Of a stretch of DNA of 26,836 nt, positions 14,064 through 22,006 are shown piece by piece. Source of the DNA: a virus; the IMG/VR virus record IMGVR_UViG_3300032217_001331, positions 1-26,836 of that record. One strand, written 5' to 3'. The notes beneath the pieces were generated by a model. The model had not been told where the DNA came from and ran no database searches. It worked only from the letters and a program-made list of their open reading frames with translations. Numbering within the stretch: position 1 is the stretch's first letter; every line of letters begins with the position of its first letter. Made by a program: the position numbers and the translations under genes.

Positions 14064-15038
14064 TTAAAAATCTAATTTAACACGTACTAAAGCTTCCTTA
14101 GTAAAATCTTTTTTAAGCGGTTTTGATAATTTAGCTACGGCTAATAACTCATTGTTATCATTATACATTCCTACGGATGTAATGTATGTTTGAGGGTTTT
14201 GGATAAAATCATCATAGAGTATAGCACCAGCACTTGCGGAGACTGAGAAGCTTGGGTTAACTGAGTAGTTGAATTCGGCGTTTCTGGCTCGTACAAACAC
14301 AAAGTCAGATGTTACTGTTTCTTGGCTTTGGAGATAAAAACTCTTTAAACCTCCAATGAAAGTAGAAGGGTTATTATCAGCTGTGTTGGAGTTCCTATTT
14401 GTTGTTATCCCAGTTAAAGCATTTGGGTTTAAAATAGCAACCCCAACATCTGGAAATAGGTAGCCGTATACTCCACGGGATCCACTTGCTACCCCATTAC
14501 CAAAGCTACCTGATCCTAGGGTAAATCTCCTGCCAGCACTTGTATAATCAGCAACCGAAGTAATAGCGCTATTATCGGTTATTTTTACACCACTAATAAA
14601 ACTGCTACTAATTTGAATACTTCCGGGCATAATAGATTGCTTGTAACGAGCTCTATTTATTACCACAGCATAAAAGTTTCTATTTGTTGAAGTTCCACCA
14701 AAGTTAAAAGAAGCATTTTCATCTTCTCCAAACAACAAATTAATAAATTGTCCGTAAACTGTCCTTGAAGGTGATAAACCATCAACTCCAGCATTATATA
14801 ATAATGATCCAGACCCATCAGCATCACCGTATGCTACAGCAAATTGAATTTCTGCAGTAGAGTAGCTAGCTGGGTCAATGTTATAAACGTTGTAGTAATA
14901 TGGGCCACTAGGACCAGAGGTCTGGGTGGTGGAAGTGGGGAATGATGTTAAAGAAGATGAGTATCCAGTCCAAGCAGGGGCAACAATAGCTTCTGCACTA
15001 ACCAAAAAATCTTCGGGATCTAATCTTTTAAATGCCAT
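14064..15038 (-). CDS. Virion structural protein, paralogue C
   Basis: This 324-aa member of the trio is closest to the 287-aa copy. Shared blocks are INRARYKQSIMPGSIQISS, FVRARNAEFNYSVNPSF and TYITSVGMYNDNNELLAVAK, with an end of ALVRVKLDF. The N-terminus (MAFKRLDPEDF) also matches the MALTRIDSLDF start of the 287-aa protein. It is transcribed first of the three, 18 bases after the 220-aa gene. Three tandem copies suggest duplication and specialisation of a tail or baseplate component, since whole-length similarity is kept between two of them. No membrane or catalytic feature was seen. Confidence 0.78.
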   Translation of the reverse strand: MAFKRLDPEDFLVSAEAIVAPAWTGYSSSLTSFPTSTTQTSGPSGPYYYNVYNIDPASYSTAEIQFAVAYGDADGSGSLLYNAGVDGLSPSRTVYGQFINLLFGEDENASFNFGGTSTNRNFYAVVINRARYKQSIMPGSIQISSSFISGVKITDNSAITSVADYTSAGRRFTLGSGSFGNGVASGSRGVYGYLFPDVGVAILNPNALTGITTNRNSNTADNNPSTFIGGLKSFYLQSQETVTSDFVFVRARNAEFNYSVNPSFSVSASAGAILYDDFIQNPQTYITSVGMYNDNNELLAVAKLSKPLKKDFTKEALVRVKLDF

Positions 15039-15056
15039 TTATTTAATATTTTTAAA

Positions 15057-15719
15057 TTATGCTGAGTTTCGGTTAATTATGACAGGGACTGTAATTCTAG
15101 CTCCGCTGTCTCTGCCTATTACTGTTAACGTAGTGGAAATTTGTGTTACTCCTGTTGGGAATAAAATATTAACTGTAGTAGCAGACAGGTTAATGGTAGT
15201 GCCAATTACGGTTTTAGACACGTTAGTTCCAAGAGTAGTTGTTGAGTTTAACGCGTTAGCTTGAGTTGTATTAATACCCACACCACCAAATGAGCTCATT
15301 AATCTTACATCAGCGATTGTAGCTGTGTAACCAGAGGATTCACGGGTTTGGGTTCCACCCAAGTAATTCAGTGTTTGAGGGCTAATGGCAAGTGAAGCAC
15401 CTTGGTTTAGGGTAATAGAAGTATAACCAAGATTTAAAATAGGAAGTTTAGAAGTACCTCTTGGTAGAGTAGTAAGCAAATATTTCATTGCTTGTGTTTC
15501 ATCAGGAAATGCTTCTAATAGAGGCATATTATCAATTGCTTGTCCGTAAAATGCAGATCCAAGAGGATTAGTAGGATTATACAATGTATAATCAATTTCA
15601 TCATCCGCTAATGCAAATTGTGTGATTCTAAAAGAACCATCATTTTTAGCTAACAATTCTCTACCTTTTCTTGTTAAGATAGCGTCTACTGTAACTATTG
15701 AGTTATTAAGATATCCCAT
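15057..15719 (-). CDS. Virion structural protein (tail/baseplate region)
   Basis: This is a 220-aa protein. The N-terminal block VDAILTRKGRELLAKNDGSF (11-30), then ITQFALADDEIDYTLYNP, then MPLLEAFPDETQAMKYLL around 65-82, is a pattern I recall in small structural proteins of marine T4-like phages. The second half is strand-rich with Thr/Ser repeats (TTLGTNVSKTVIGTTINLSA), as in a beta-sandwich. The gene follows the AT motif at 15738-15748 and opens a run with the paralogous trio. The position after the large tail proteins supports a tail or baseplate function. The exact role is unknown. Confidence 0.78.
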   Translation of the reverse strand: MGYLNNSIVTVDAILTRKGRELLAKNDGSFRITQFALADDEIDYTLYNPTNPLGSAFYGQAIDNMPLLEAFPDETQAMKYLLTTLPRGTSKLPILNLGYTSITLNQGASLAISPQTLNYLGGTQTRESSGYTATIADVRLMSSFGGVGINTTQANALNSTTTLGTNVSKTVIGTTINLSATTVNILFPTGVTQISTTLTVIGRDSGARITVPVIINRNSA

Positions 15720-15737
15720 TTTTTATATTAAGTTTTG

Positions 15738-15748
15738 TTATAAATATT
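15738..15748 (-). promoter_or_regulatory. Recurrent AT motif upstream of the 220-aa gene
   Basis: The + strand reads TTATAAATATT, overlapping the stop of the 531-aa gene by two bases and lying 18 bases before the 220-aa start. This is the widest spacing to a start codon among the copies found. Confidence 0.45.
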
Positions 15749-17342
15749 AATTAAATAAGTCTTTTTGTGTTAAATCTGCTAATATTTTATCTGTGTTGTT
15801 TACTAACTCTTTAGAAATAAATTCAGGTTGAATAATTCCTGTGAAGCTATTTCCTTCTGTAGGTTTAGGTACATCTAAAACTACATATGATCCATCATTT
15901 ATTACACGATATATAATAAAATGGCCGGGAGTTTGGATGCTAGTGTTTGCTCCTAATGTTGAGCCTACATTTGGAGTAACTTTTAAAGCTAAAGTATTTG
16001 GAAGAGGAACCCCACCAAATGGAAAATCTTTAGTAATGTCTACTATAGTATAAACTTGTTCTTTATTATATTCAAGTCTTATAAAATCCCCCGGTCTAAC
16101 ATCACCAAAAGGTATACTTATAGGAGAAAATCCAAACGTTGATGAAGCAGAGTTAAGATTTTGAGTTAAACCACTATCATATATAAATCTTGAAGCTGAG
16201 AAGAAGATTAATTGAGAATAATTATATGTTGGGGCATCAAGTATACCAAAATAAGAGTTTGGGGGAGTAGAGGATGAAGCAGCATATATGGCATTAACAC
16301 CATCTATTAGTTCAGCATTTGTTGTTCCTCCGGGAGAAGTAGGGGTTTCTTGGACAATAGTGAAACTAGTGTCTGATACGTAGCCTAAACTGGTTTTTAG
16401 ACCTCTAACCCTAAAATTATATATATTTTCATCAGTATCTTCTAGGTATGCTCGGTATTGAAGTTTAAATTCATCAGTAGCTGTAAAATCTATATATGAA
16501 GAACCATCGGGACGCCAATAACCATCTGCTGTTGGTGTAACTATATGCCATGGGGATGTCCAAATTGTTTCGGTACTATTTTTTATAATTCGAGTTTGGA
16601 TCTGGTTATTGCCAGTCATGCTTGGATTATTCTGTATGTATAAGCTAGTATTAATTTTGATTCTAGTTCTGGCTTCAATTGAGCTACTTTGAGCTACAAG
16701 ACTTGGGCCAAGACCAGGTTGTGTCCATGCTCCTGCTCCTAAATTATTATGGGCATTAAATGGAAAATCTAGCCAGTTACTTGATGAAACAGTAATATAG
16801 CCAGAAGTATTATTTTGATAAAACATTCGAGCCCCAACATTTCCCACAGGGTTAGTAGTTTGAGAAGATAAAGAACCAAAACTCATAGTAGTAATGTAAT
16901 CTTGATCGTTTACGCCGGTTTCTGTTACTAAAATAGGAACTATTCTCCCCACATGGGTTATATCATGTTTACCAATTAAAGAATCATCATTTGGATTTGC
17001 AGTTAATAACGGATCATTTCCTATTAACTTAACAATTGCTTTCTTGCCTATTTCAAAATTATCAGTTAGGTTATGTAAAGCTATTGCTTGGGGTCGGCTG
17101 GGGTTAGTATCAGGTTCAGGGTTAACTACATTACCTTCAGTATCAATTAAGTATTTAATAAAATAGGCTGTTTGATCTATAAGTTCAGGACCTGTTCCTC
17201 CTACACCATCAAAATAAGCAAAGTATGTTTGATTTTGTTCTGCTACAGCTTGTTTGGGTGTAGTTCCATAATCAAAATGTTGAGAATCTAAAACATCTAT
17301 ATTATCAGGATTTTGTTGGGTGTAAGCGTTATTTGAAGGCAT
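15747..17342 (-). CDS. Structural protein of the tail module
   Basis: This is a 531-aa protein. The N-terminal 60 residues are Asp/Asn-rich with an ATG start and no Shine-Dalgarno. The protein is almost wholly beta-strand and turn, with many Thr/Ser/Asn/Gly. Residues 310-350 contain VRGLKTSLGYVSDTSFTIVQ, resembling a fibronectin-type repeat edge. Residues 400-435 (FGFSPISIPFGDVRPGDFIR) and 440-490 form another beta domain. It is 11 bases after the 1051-aa gene and directly before the AT motif at 15738. Its place in the tail gene order suggests a tail or fibre-related component; no catalytic residues are seen and no named family was recognised. Confidence 0.75.
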   Translation of the reverse strand: MPSNNAYTQQNPDNIDVLDSQHFDYGTTPKQAVAEQNQTYFAYFDGVGGTGPELIDQTAYFIKYLIDTEGNVVNPEPDTNPSRPQAIALHNLTDNFEIGKKAIVKLIGNDPLLTANPNDDSLIGKHDITHVGRIVPILVTETGVNDQDYITTMSFGSLSSQTTNPVGNVGARMFYQNNTSGYITVSSSNWLDFPFNAHNNLGAGAWTQPGLGPSLVAQSSSIEARTRIKINTSLYIQNNPSMTGNNQIQTRIIKNSTETIWTSPWHIVTPTADGYWRPDGSSYIDFTATDEFKLQYRAYLEDTDENIYNFRVRGLKTSLGYVSDTSFTIVQETPTSPGGTTNAELIDGVNAIYAASSSTPPNSYFGILDAPTYNYSQLIFFSASRFIYDSGLTQNLNSASSTFGFSPISIPFGDVRPGDFIRLEYNKEQVYTIVDITKDFPFGGVPLPNTLALKVTPNVGSTLGANTSIQTPGHFIIYRVINDGSYVVLDVPKPTEGNSFTGIIQPEFISKELVNNTDKILADLTQKDLFN

Positions 17343-17353
17343 AATCTTTATTT

Positions 17354-20300
17354 TTAATATGGTACATTAAAATCACGTGAACTTTGTCTTGACCCATTGT
17401 ATCTGATGTTAGACCAAGCGTTTGAAGAATAATTTGAGTCTTGAACAGCCGCCCTAGCAGCTGATTCAGAAATAAGTAGAGTAAAATTAGAAGGGGTTAA
17501 AATACCAGTATCTAAATCAACTTCCATATAGTGAGTAGATCTTACATCATCCGCACTATTATTAATTATAGGGTTATACTCATAATAATCCCAAATAACA
17601 TCACCTGGGGTAAATGACATGTAATTATTTTGGGAGATAGGAGAAGTAGGAAGGGGATATGGTTGAACATTGGGTAAAACCGCATACAACCAATAATTAT
17701 TTACATTATCAAAAGCACCTGTTTCAACATCTAATTGACTAGGGTTAGTAGCTGTTGCATTTGGGAATTGAGAAAATCCAACATTTTGAACACGAGCTAA
17801 AGTTCCAGCATTGTTAATACTATTTTGTGAAACAGTGTGTATTTTTAAATATTCAACTGTTGATCTTCTTCCCCAAGCATATATATTTCCACTACTAGGA
17901 TTAGTAGAATTTAAAAAAGTTTTAAGAGACATATTAGTACCATTATAAACTCTTACAAAATATCTGTTATTAGTAGGAATAGGGAATTTAAATGGATTAG
18001 CAGGGTCTAATTCTCCATTAGTAACAACCGTTGGGTAATAAGGCAATTCACCATTATAAAATTCAGATTGATCACTATGTAAGGATCGAGTTAAACCTAA
18101 AGGTGTTTTAATATCTTGATACCAAGATTGAGTATTATTTACTCTAGGAGTTAATGAGTTATAATCATTAAAAGTACCCCCAGTACTGCCTGAAATAAAT
18201 CCGGAAGCTATAGAGCCACTGTAGTAGTTATTGCTGCCTGTAACTTGAGGTGGTATGTGTTTGCTTCGTTCTAGTAAGTGTTGTTTGATAACAATACCTG
18301 ATTTTAAATTTGTCCTTGCAGGAACAAAATCTTTAATCATTTTAAATAATGAATTATCAAAGTATTGTATTAAACGAATATAAGCAATTAAATCATAATA
18401 TGGTTTAGAAGAAGAATAACTAGCACTAAAATAAGAAGTACTAAATGTAGTTAAATTTGGGTAGCCGGAGTAGAGAGATTGTCTTGGGTCCCCAATATAT
18501 TCTCCTATATCAAAATATCCACTGGTGGATATGATATGGTTATCTACTTCGTTTTGAGGTGAGAAAGCAATTTCTACTGAGCTAACACCTTGGGATACGC
18601 TGGATGTAGAGGGTATGACTTGTTCTAAACTTCGAAATGGTGATAGGGTATATGCTTCTTGAGTATATTGGGTGTTTATTGGGGGTAAAGAAGCAGATAT
18701 AGAACCTGATGAAAGAATTAAAATTCGATCATTTATGATATCCCGTACTCCAGTACGGGGGATAGTATTAGTATAATTACCTCCAAATTCACTTACTTGC
18801 AAAATAGAACTAGTAATACCAAACATACTAATGATGTTTTGCAAACCAGCTGTTGTTCCTTTAGATTTAAGTAGATAAGGTAAATTATGGTAAATACGCT
18901 TATACATTTCCTTATTAACATCATCCAAAGGAGTATAATACGATTCTTGAGAAGCAGTTACGTATGTTGTAATTTTTTCAGCATCAACAGGGTATAGATT
19001 AAGACCTCGCAATAAACTACCAGATGCAAATCCTGTAAAGGCGTTGAATAAATCATTAACTGAGAAGTTGTTTTGGTATATTTTTAATCCAAATGATCTA
19101 ATAGCATCTGCTACTAAATCTTTAGAAATACCATAATCTAAGCGGTTGTCTCCACTATAACGATTTGTAACATCTTTATAATAAACCCAAATATTATCAT
19201 AATGCTGTCCAATCATATCAATGAATACACTATATGGGGCATTCTGTGGGTCATCCCTTAAATATGCTGGTATAGTATTGATAAGATAATTTTGGTTATC
19301 TTGATCATATAGTGAAGCACTTGCTATTAACCCATTATACCAAGTAGTAACTGAGGCGTTGCTGCTAGTTATTAGAGTATATGGTGGGGTAGTAGTACTT
19401 TTAGGGTATGTAGTTGAACCAGTGCTATAATAAAGATAATATTCAAAACCATCAAAGTTTTTGATGATATTTGTAATTTTATCTGTAAAGTATAAGGCAC
19501 TGGAGGTTATAGACGCACTTGTTGTAGAATTTAATATTCCTAAACTTGAACTGTACTGTTCAATTAATTGAACCTTATAAAAAAAGTTTTCAACTCTTGA
19601 TGTTGCTGATGAAAAATAAACAAAATCATTAAAGTTAGAATAATCAATCCCTATTTCTATGCTTTTTTCTGCTAAGTATGATACAATTTGGTTATATGAA
19701 GATGCAAACCCAGTGTTTAATAATTGTTCATAATTAAGATAATTAGTTGAATTATTAACTCGGTCTTTAAAAGGAAGATTTAAATTTGGTCCTTTAAGTG
19801 TAGGATTAGTTATTCTAGGAGTAACTACTTCTAGTTGAAACGAAACATTAAATGCTAATGGATCTGCAACTTTAGTAACAACCCACAATGTATCTTTTAT
19901 ATTAAATTGAGGAGGCAAAGGCTCATATAAATTGATTAACACTTCGTACTGCGTACTAGTATTATCAACTAACATGTTATTAGCTATAACTAAATTGTTG
20001 TCCCCAAAATTTAAATAAAAATCTTGAAAGTATGTTGAATTGGCTAATTGAGTTTTAAAGTTTTTTACTAAATTCTCAATTAAAAAATTTGACAAAACAT
20101 TTGAAGCTAATCTTACTTCTGTTCTGTCTGAGGAAATACTTTTTATAAAATAATTCTGTCCATCAAAGGATGAATTAAGTTCATTATTAAAAAAACTATA
20201 TATTACATTATAATCCCCTTGAGAGAACCCAGCCTTAAGTAAGTTTTTTTCTGGGTCAAGGCCAATTTCATACGTTGTATTAGAAGAGGGGTCTGAAAAA

Positions 20301-20509
20301 GCAAGGTTACCAATAACCTGATAATCTGTAAAACCATGATTGGTTAATTGGTATGAGCCGTCTAAAGACTGTATAGTGTATTCTACATAATTTAATGAAG
20401 GATTAAATGTAGAAGTAGAATTTTCAATAGAAAGTAAGCTTAAATCCTGGGGGGAATAAACTTGGGCTTCTAAATTATCAGGATTAAGAGGTGTTACTGT
20501 TGCTGCCAT
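17354..20509 (-). CDS. Large tail protein with gpI-like region
   Basis: This 1051-aa protein is the largest in the window. The N-terminal 200 residues are beta-rich. Residues about 430-450 read RDDPQNAPYSVFIDMIGQHY, and about 530-570 contain RIYHNLPYLLKSKGTTAGLQ followed by IISMFGI. That matches the pattern of P2 gpI-type tail proteins (Leu-Leu-x-x-Lys-Gly-Thr-x-x-Gly-Leu, then a small hydrophobic helix). In simpler contractile tails gpI sits after gpJ, the gp6 equivalent, and the order here (gp6, then 373-aa, 120-aa, this gene) agrees. The C-terminal 250 residues are Ser/Tyr/Asn-rich with the block QSEFYNGELPYYP, which I recall in other marine phage tail proteins. Its start overlaps the 120-aa stop by one base (TAATG). 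It is probably a baseplate wedge or fibre-attachment protein. Confidence 0.8.
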   Translation of the reverse strand: MAATVTPLNPDNLEAQVYSPQDLSLLSIENSTSTFNPSLNYVEYTIQSLDGSYQLTNHGFTDYQVIGNLAFSDPSSNTTYEIGLDPEKNLLKAGFSQGDYNVIYSFFNNELNSSFDGQNYFIKSISSDRTEVRLASNVLSNFLIENLVKNFKTQLANSTYFQDFYLNFGDNNLVIANNMLVDNTSTQYEVLINLYEPLPPQFNIKDTLWVVTKVADPLAFNVSFQLEVVTPRITNPTLKGPNLNLPFKDRVNNSTNYLNYEQLLNTGFASSYNQIVSYLAEKSIEIGIDYSNFNDFVYFSSATSRVENFFYKVQLIEQYSSSLGILNSTTSASITSSALYFTDKITNIIKNFDGFEYYLYYSTGSTTYPKSTTTPPYTLITSSNASVTTWYNGLIASASLYDQDNQNYLINTIPAYLRDDPQNAPYSVFIDMIGQHYDNIWVYYKDVTNRYSGDNRLDYGISKDLVADAIRSFGLKIYQNNFSVNDLFNAFTGFASGSLLRGLNLYPVDAEKITTYVTASQESYYTPLDDVNKEMYKRIYHNLPYLLKSKGTTAGLQNIISMFGITSSILQVSEFGGNYTNTIPRTGVRDIINDRILILSSGSISASLPPINTQYTQEAYTLSPFRSLEQVIPSTSSVSQGVSSVEIAFSPQNEVDNHIISTSGYFDIGEYIGDPRQSLYSGYPNLTTFSTSYFSASYSSSKPYYDLIAYIRLIQYFDNSLFKMIKDFVPARTNLKSGIVIKQHLLERSKHIPPQVTGSNNYYSGSIASGFISGSTGGTFNDYNSLTPRVNNTQSWYQDIKTPLGLTRSLHSDQSEFYNGELPYYPTVVTNGELDPANPFKFPIPTNNRYFVRVYNGTNMSLKTFLNSTNPSSGNIYAWGRRSTVEYLKIHTVSQNSINNAGTLARVQNVGFSQFPNATATNPSQLDVETGAFDNVNNYWLYAVLPNVQPYPLPTSPISQNNYMSFTPGDVIWDYYEYNPIINNSADDVRSTHYMEVDLDTGILTPSNFTLLISESAARAAVQDSNYSSNAWSNIRYNGSRQSSRDFNVPY
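18742..18759. repeat. Perfect inverted repeat inside the 1051-aa gene
   Basis: CCCGTACT, two bases (CC), then AGTACGGG form a perfect 8-bp inverted repeat inside the tail gene, unusually GC-rich for this region. It encodes Pro-Arg-Thr-Gly-Val-Arg, so it may be only a codon coincidence. Confidence 0.5.
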
Positions 20510-20871
20510 TACGGAGTAGTATTAGGTAAAGTAGTACTAGCTGAGATTTGTAGAGAAATTATTTGTTGATTAGCAGCAAGTAAATCTTGTCTTAGAACGG
20601 TTATTTCATCTAGTAAAAGTTGAACATCTTCATTTGCAGATTCAAAATTTATATAGTCCCCACTTGTTTTAACTAAATATTCATGTGAATTAGTATTCCC
20701 TTGAGCCGGGATATCATAGAATAAATTATTATACAGGTCAAAAAATTCTGCTACAGTTATAGTATCTTTTAACGGTGCAGGAGGTAAAGAAACTTGTGAA
20801 AACGAAGTGTCAATTGTATTTTCATAAGTTTGTTTATTAAAAACTGTTTTATTTAACGGGTAATTAGCCAT
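20509..20871 (-). CDS. Small tail-module protein with C-terminal coiled coil
   Basis: This 120-aa protein was not recognised. The first 40 residues are Thr/Ser/Pro-rich and flexible. Residues 40-60 read TVAEFFDLYNNLFYDIPAQG, a hydrophobic helix-turn. Residues 80-112 form a probable coiled coil (VQLLLDEITVLRQDLLAANQ, then QIISLQIS). The end (SASTTLPNTTP) is disordered. It overlaps the 373-aa gene by eight bases and the 1051-aa gene by one. Its small size and coiled coil suit a connector or chaperone between the DNRLRE-like and gpI-like proteins. Confidence 0.75.
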   Translation of the reverse strand: MANYPLNKTVFNKQTYENTIDTSFSQVSLPPAPLKDTITVAEFFDLYNNLFYDIPAQGNTNSHEYLVKTSGDYINFESANEDVQLLLDEITVLRQDLLAANQQIISLQISASTTLPNTTP

Positions 20872-21985
20872 TTATTACTTTAAAATAATAATTATTATCA
20901 AAAATTATTGTTGATCCTTTTATAACTGATTTAATTAGAATTTTATAATACCTTTCAGGTTCTAAACCATTCATATACAATGTAAAATAACTTCCATTTC
21001 CATCAACACTCAATTGAGTATATTGGTCATCGTAATCTACGACAACTTCATTAGTATCCAAGTCTTTTATAGAATAATATGAAGCAGTTGGAAGATAATA
21101 ATTTTGGGTAAAATAAGATGAAGTTTGAAATGTTCTTGCTGGGTAGGTTGGTCGGCTGTTTACTCTAAATCTGTTTATACTTTCAGGGTAAAACACGCCT
21201 ATATTATCATCTATAGCTACTGTAGCTGTAGTAGTGTTTAATTCAGTAAGAGTAGAAGAGCCAGTATTATAACTGTAATCTCTCCATCTAAATTCTAACT
21301 GTGGGGGGTAAATAGTATTAGTATCCCTAGAGAAGAATTGTATTTTAGTTTGATAATTTTCATTATTAACAAACTCAATTGACTGTTTAGCTATTAAACC
21401 ATTATTAACTATTGATCCACTATACCAAGCTTTAACCATATTAGTGATATTAGTGTTAATATCACCACTATCAGTATAAGTAAAACTTTGGGTTGAATAA
21501 ATAGGCAATACAGTAGTATTTGATGAAGTGTAGTACCAATTACCCCCACCTATTTGATTACCATATGATGCGGTTACATTAGTTGGAAAACCACTTGTAG
21601 CCCAAGCATTGCTTCCTGAGTATGATCTCCAAATCCAGCTTGCACCATCTGTAATTTCAGGACTGTAGTTGTATTTTCCGGTACCCATATTCCATGTAGC
21701 AGAAATGGGATAAAATTCTAATGTTGTAGTAGTTGATAAACCTTCTAAGTTAGCAGCAAATCCTCTAAAATTAGCTTGCCATTGAGAGCCACTAATCTTA
21801 TTAGTAATAATATCACTAATTTCAGCATTATCAAACTGGATTAAGAATCTGCTAGTTTGAGGGTAAGCTGTTAGGTTATTAATGGTAGTAGTTGTTTCTA
21901 TTACTTCATCTAACCCTGTATTTTTATTAGGGTATAATGAGTAAATAGTAGCATCCTTAGTAGGGAATATTTTATAAACAGCCAT
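20864..21985 (-). CDS. DNRLRE-like tail or baseplate protein
   Basis: This is a 373-aa protein. The N-terminus KIFPTKDATIYSLYPNKNTG (5-24) matches the start of the DNRLRE-type beta-sandwich, where a Lys-Asp-Ala-Thr-Ile-Tyr strand is followed by Pro-Asn-Lys-Asn-Thr-Gly. RFLIQFD and the later SATWNMGTGKYNYSPEITD agree with that family's later strands. The C-terminal third is a separate beta domain (about residues 255-373) with VDYDDQYTQLSVDGNGSYFT. DNRLRE domains occur in surface and filament-like proteins. It begins seven bases after the AT motif at 21992-22002 and is the first gene after gp6, so it is probably a baseplate or tail-exterior protein. Confidence 0.75.
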   Translation of the reverse strand: MAVYKIFPTKDATIYSLYPNKNTGLDEVIETTTTINNLTAYPQTSRFLIQFDNAEISDIITNKISGSQWQANFRGFAANLEGLSTTTTLEFYPISATWNMGTGKYNYSPEITDGASWIWRSYSGSNAWATSGFPTNVTASYGNQIGGGNWYYTSSNTTVLPIYSTQSFTYTDSGDINTNITNMVKAWYSGSIVNNGLIAKQSIEFVNNENYQTKIQFFSRDTNTIYPPQLEFRWRDYSYNTGSSTLTELNTTTATVAIDDNIGVFYPESINRFRVNSRPTYPARTFQTSSYFTQNYYLPTASYYSIKDLDTNEVVVDYDDQYTQLSVDGNGSYFTLYMNGLEPERYYKILIKSVIKGSTIIFDNNYYFKVING

Positions 21986-21991
21986 TTTTTA

Positions 21992-22002
21992 TTATAAATA
22001 TA
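21992..22002 (-). promoter_or_regulatory. Recurrent AT motif upstream of the DNRLRE-like gene
   Basis: The + strand reads TTATAAATATA, between gp6 and the 373-aa gene, only six bases before the start. Confidence 0.4.
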
Positions 22003-22006
22003 AAAA

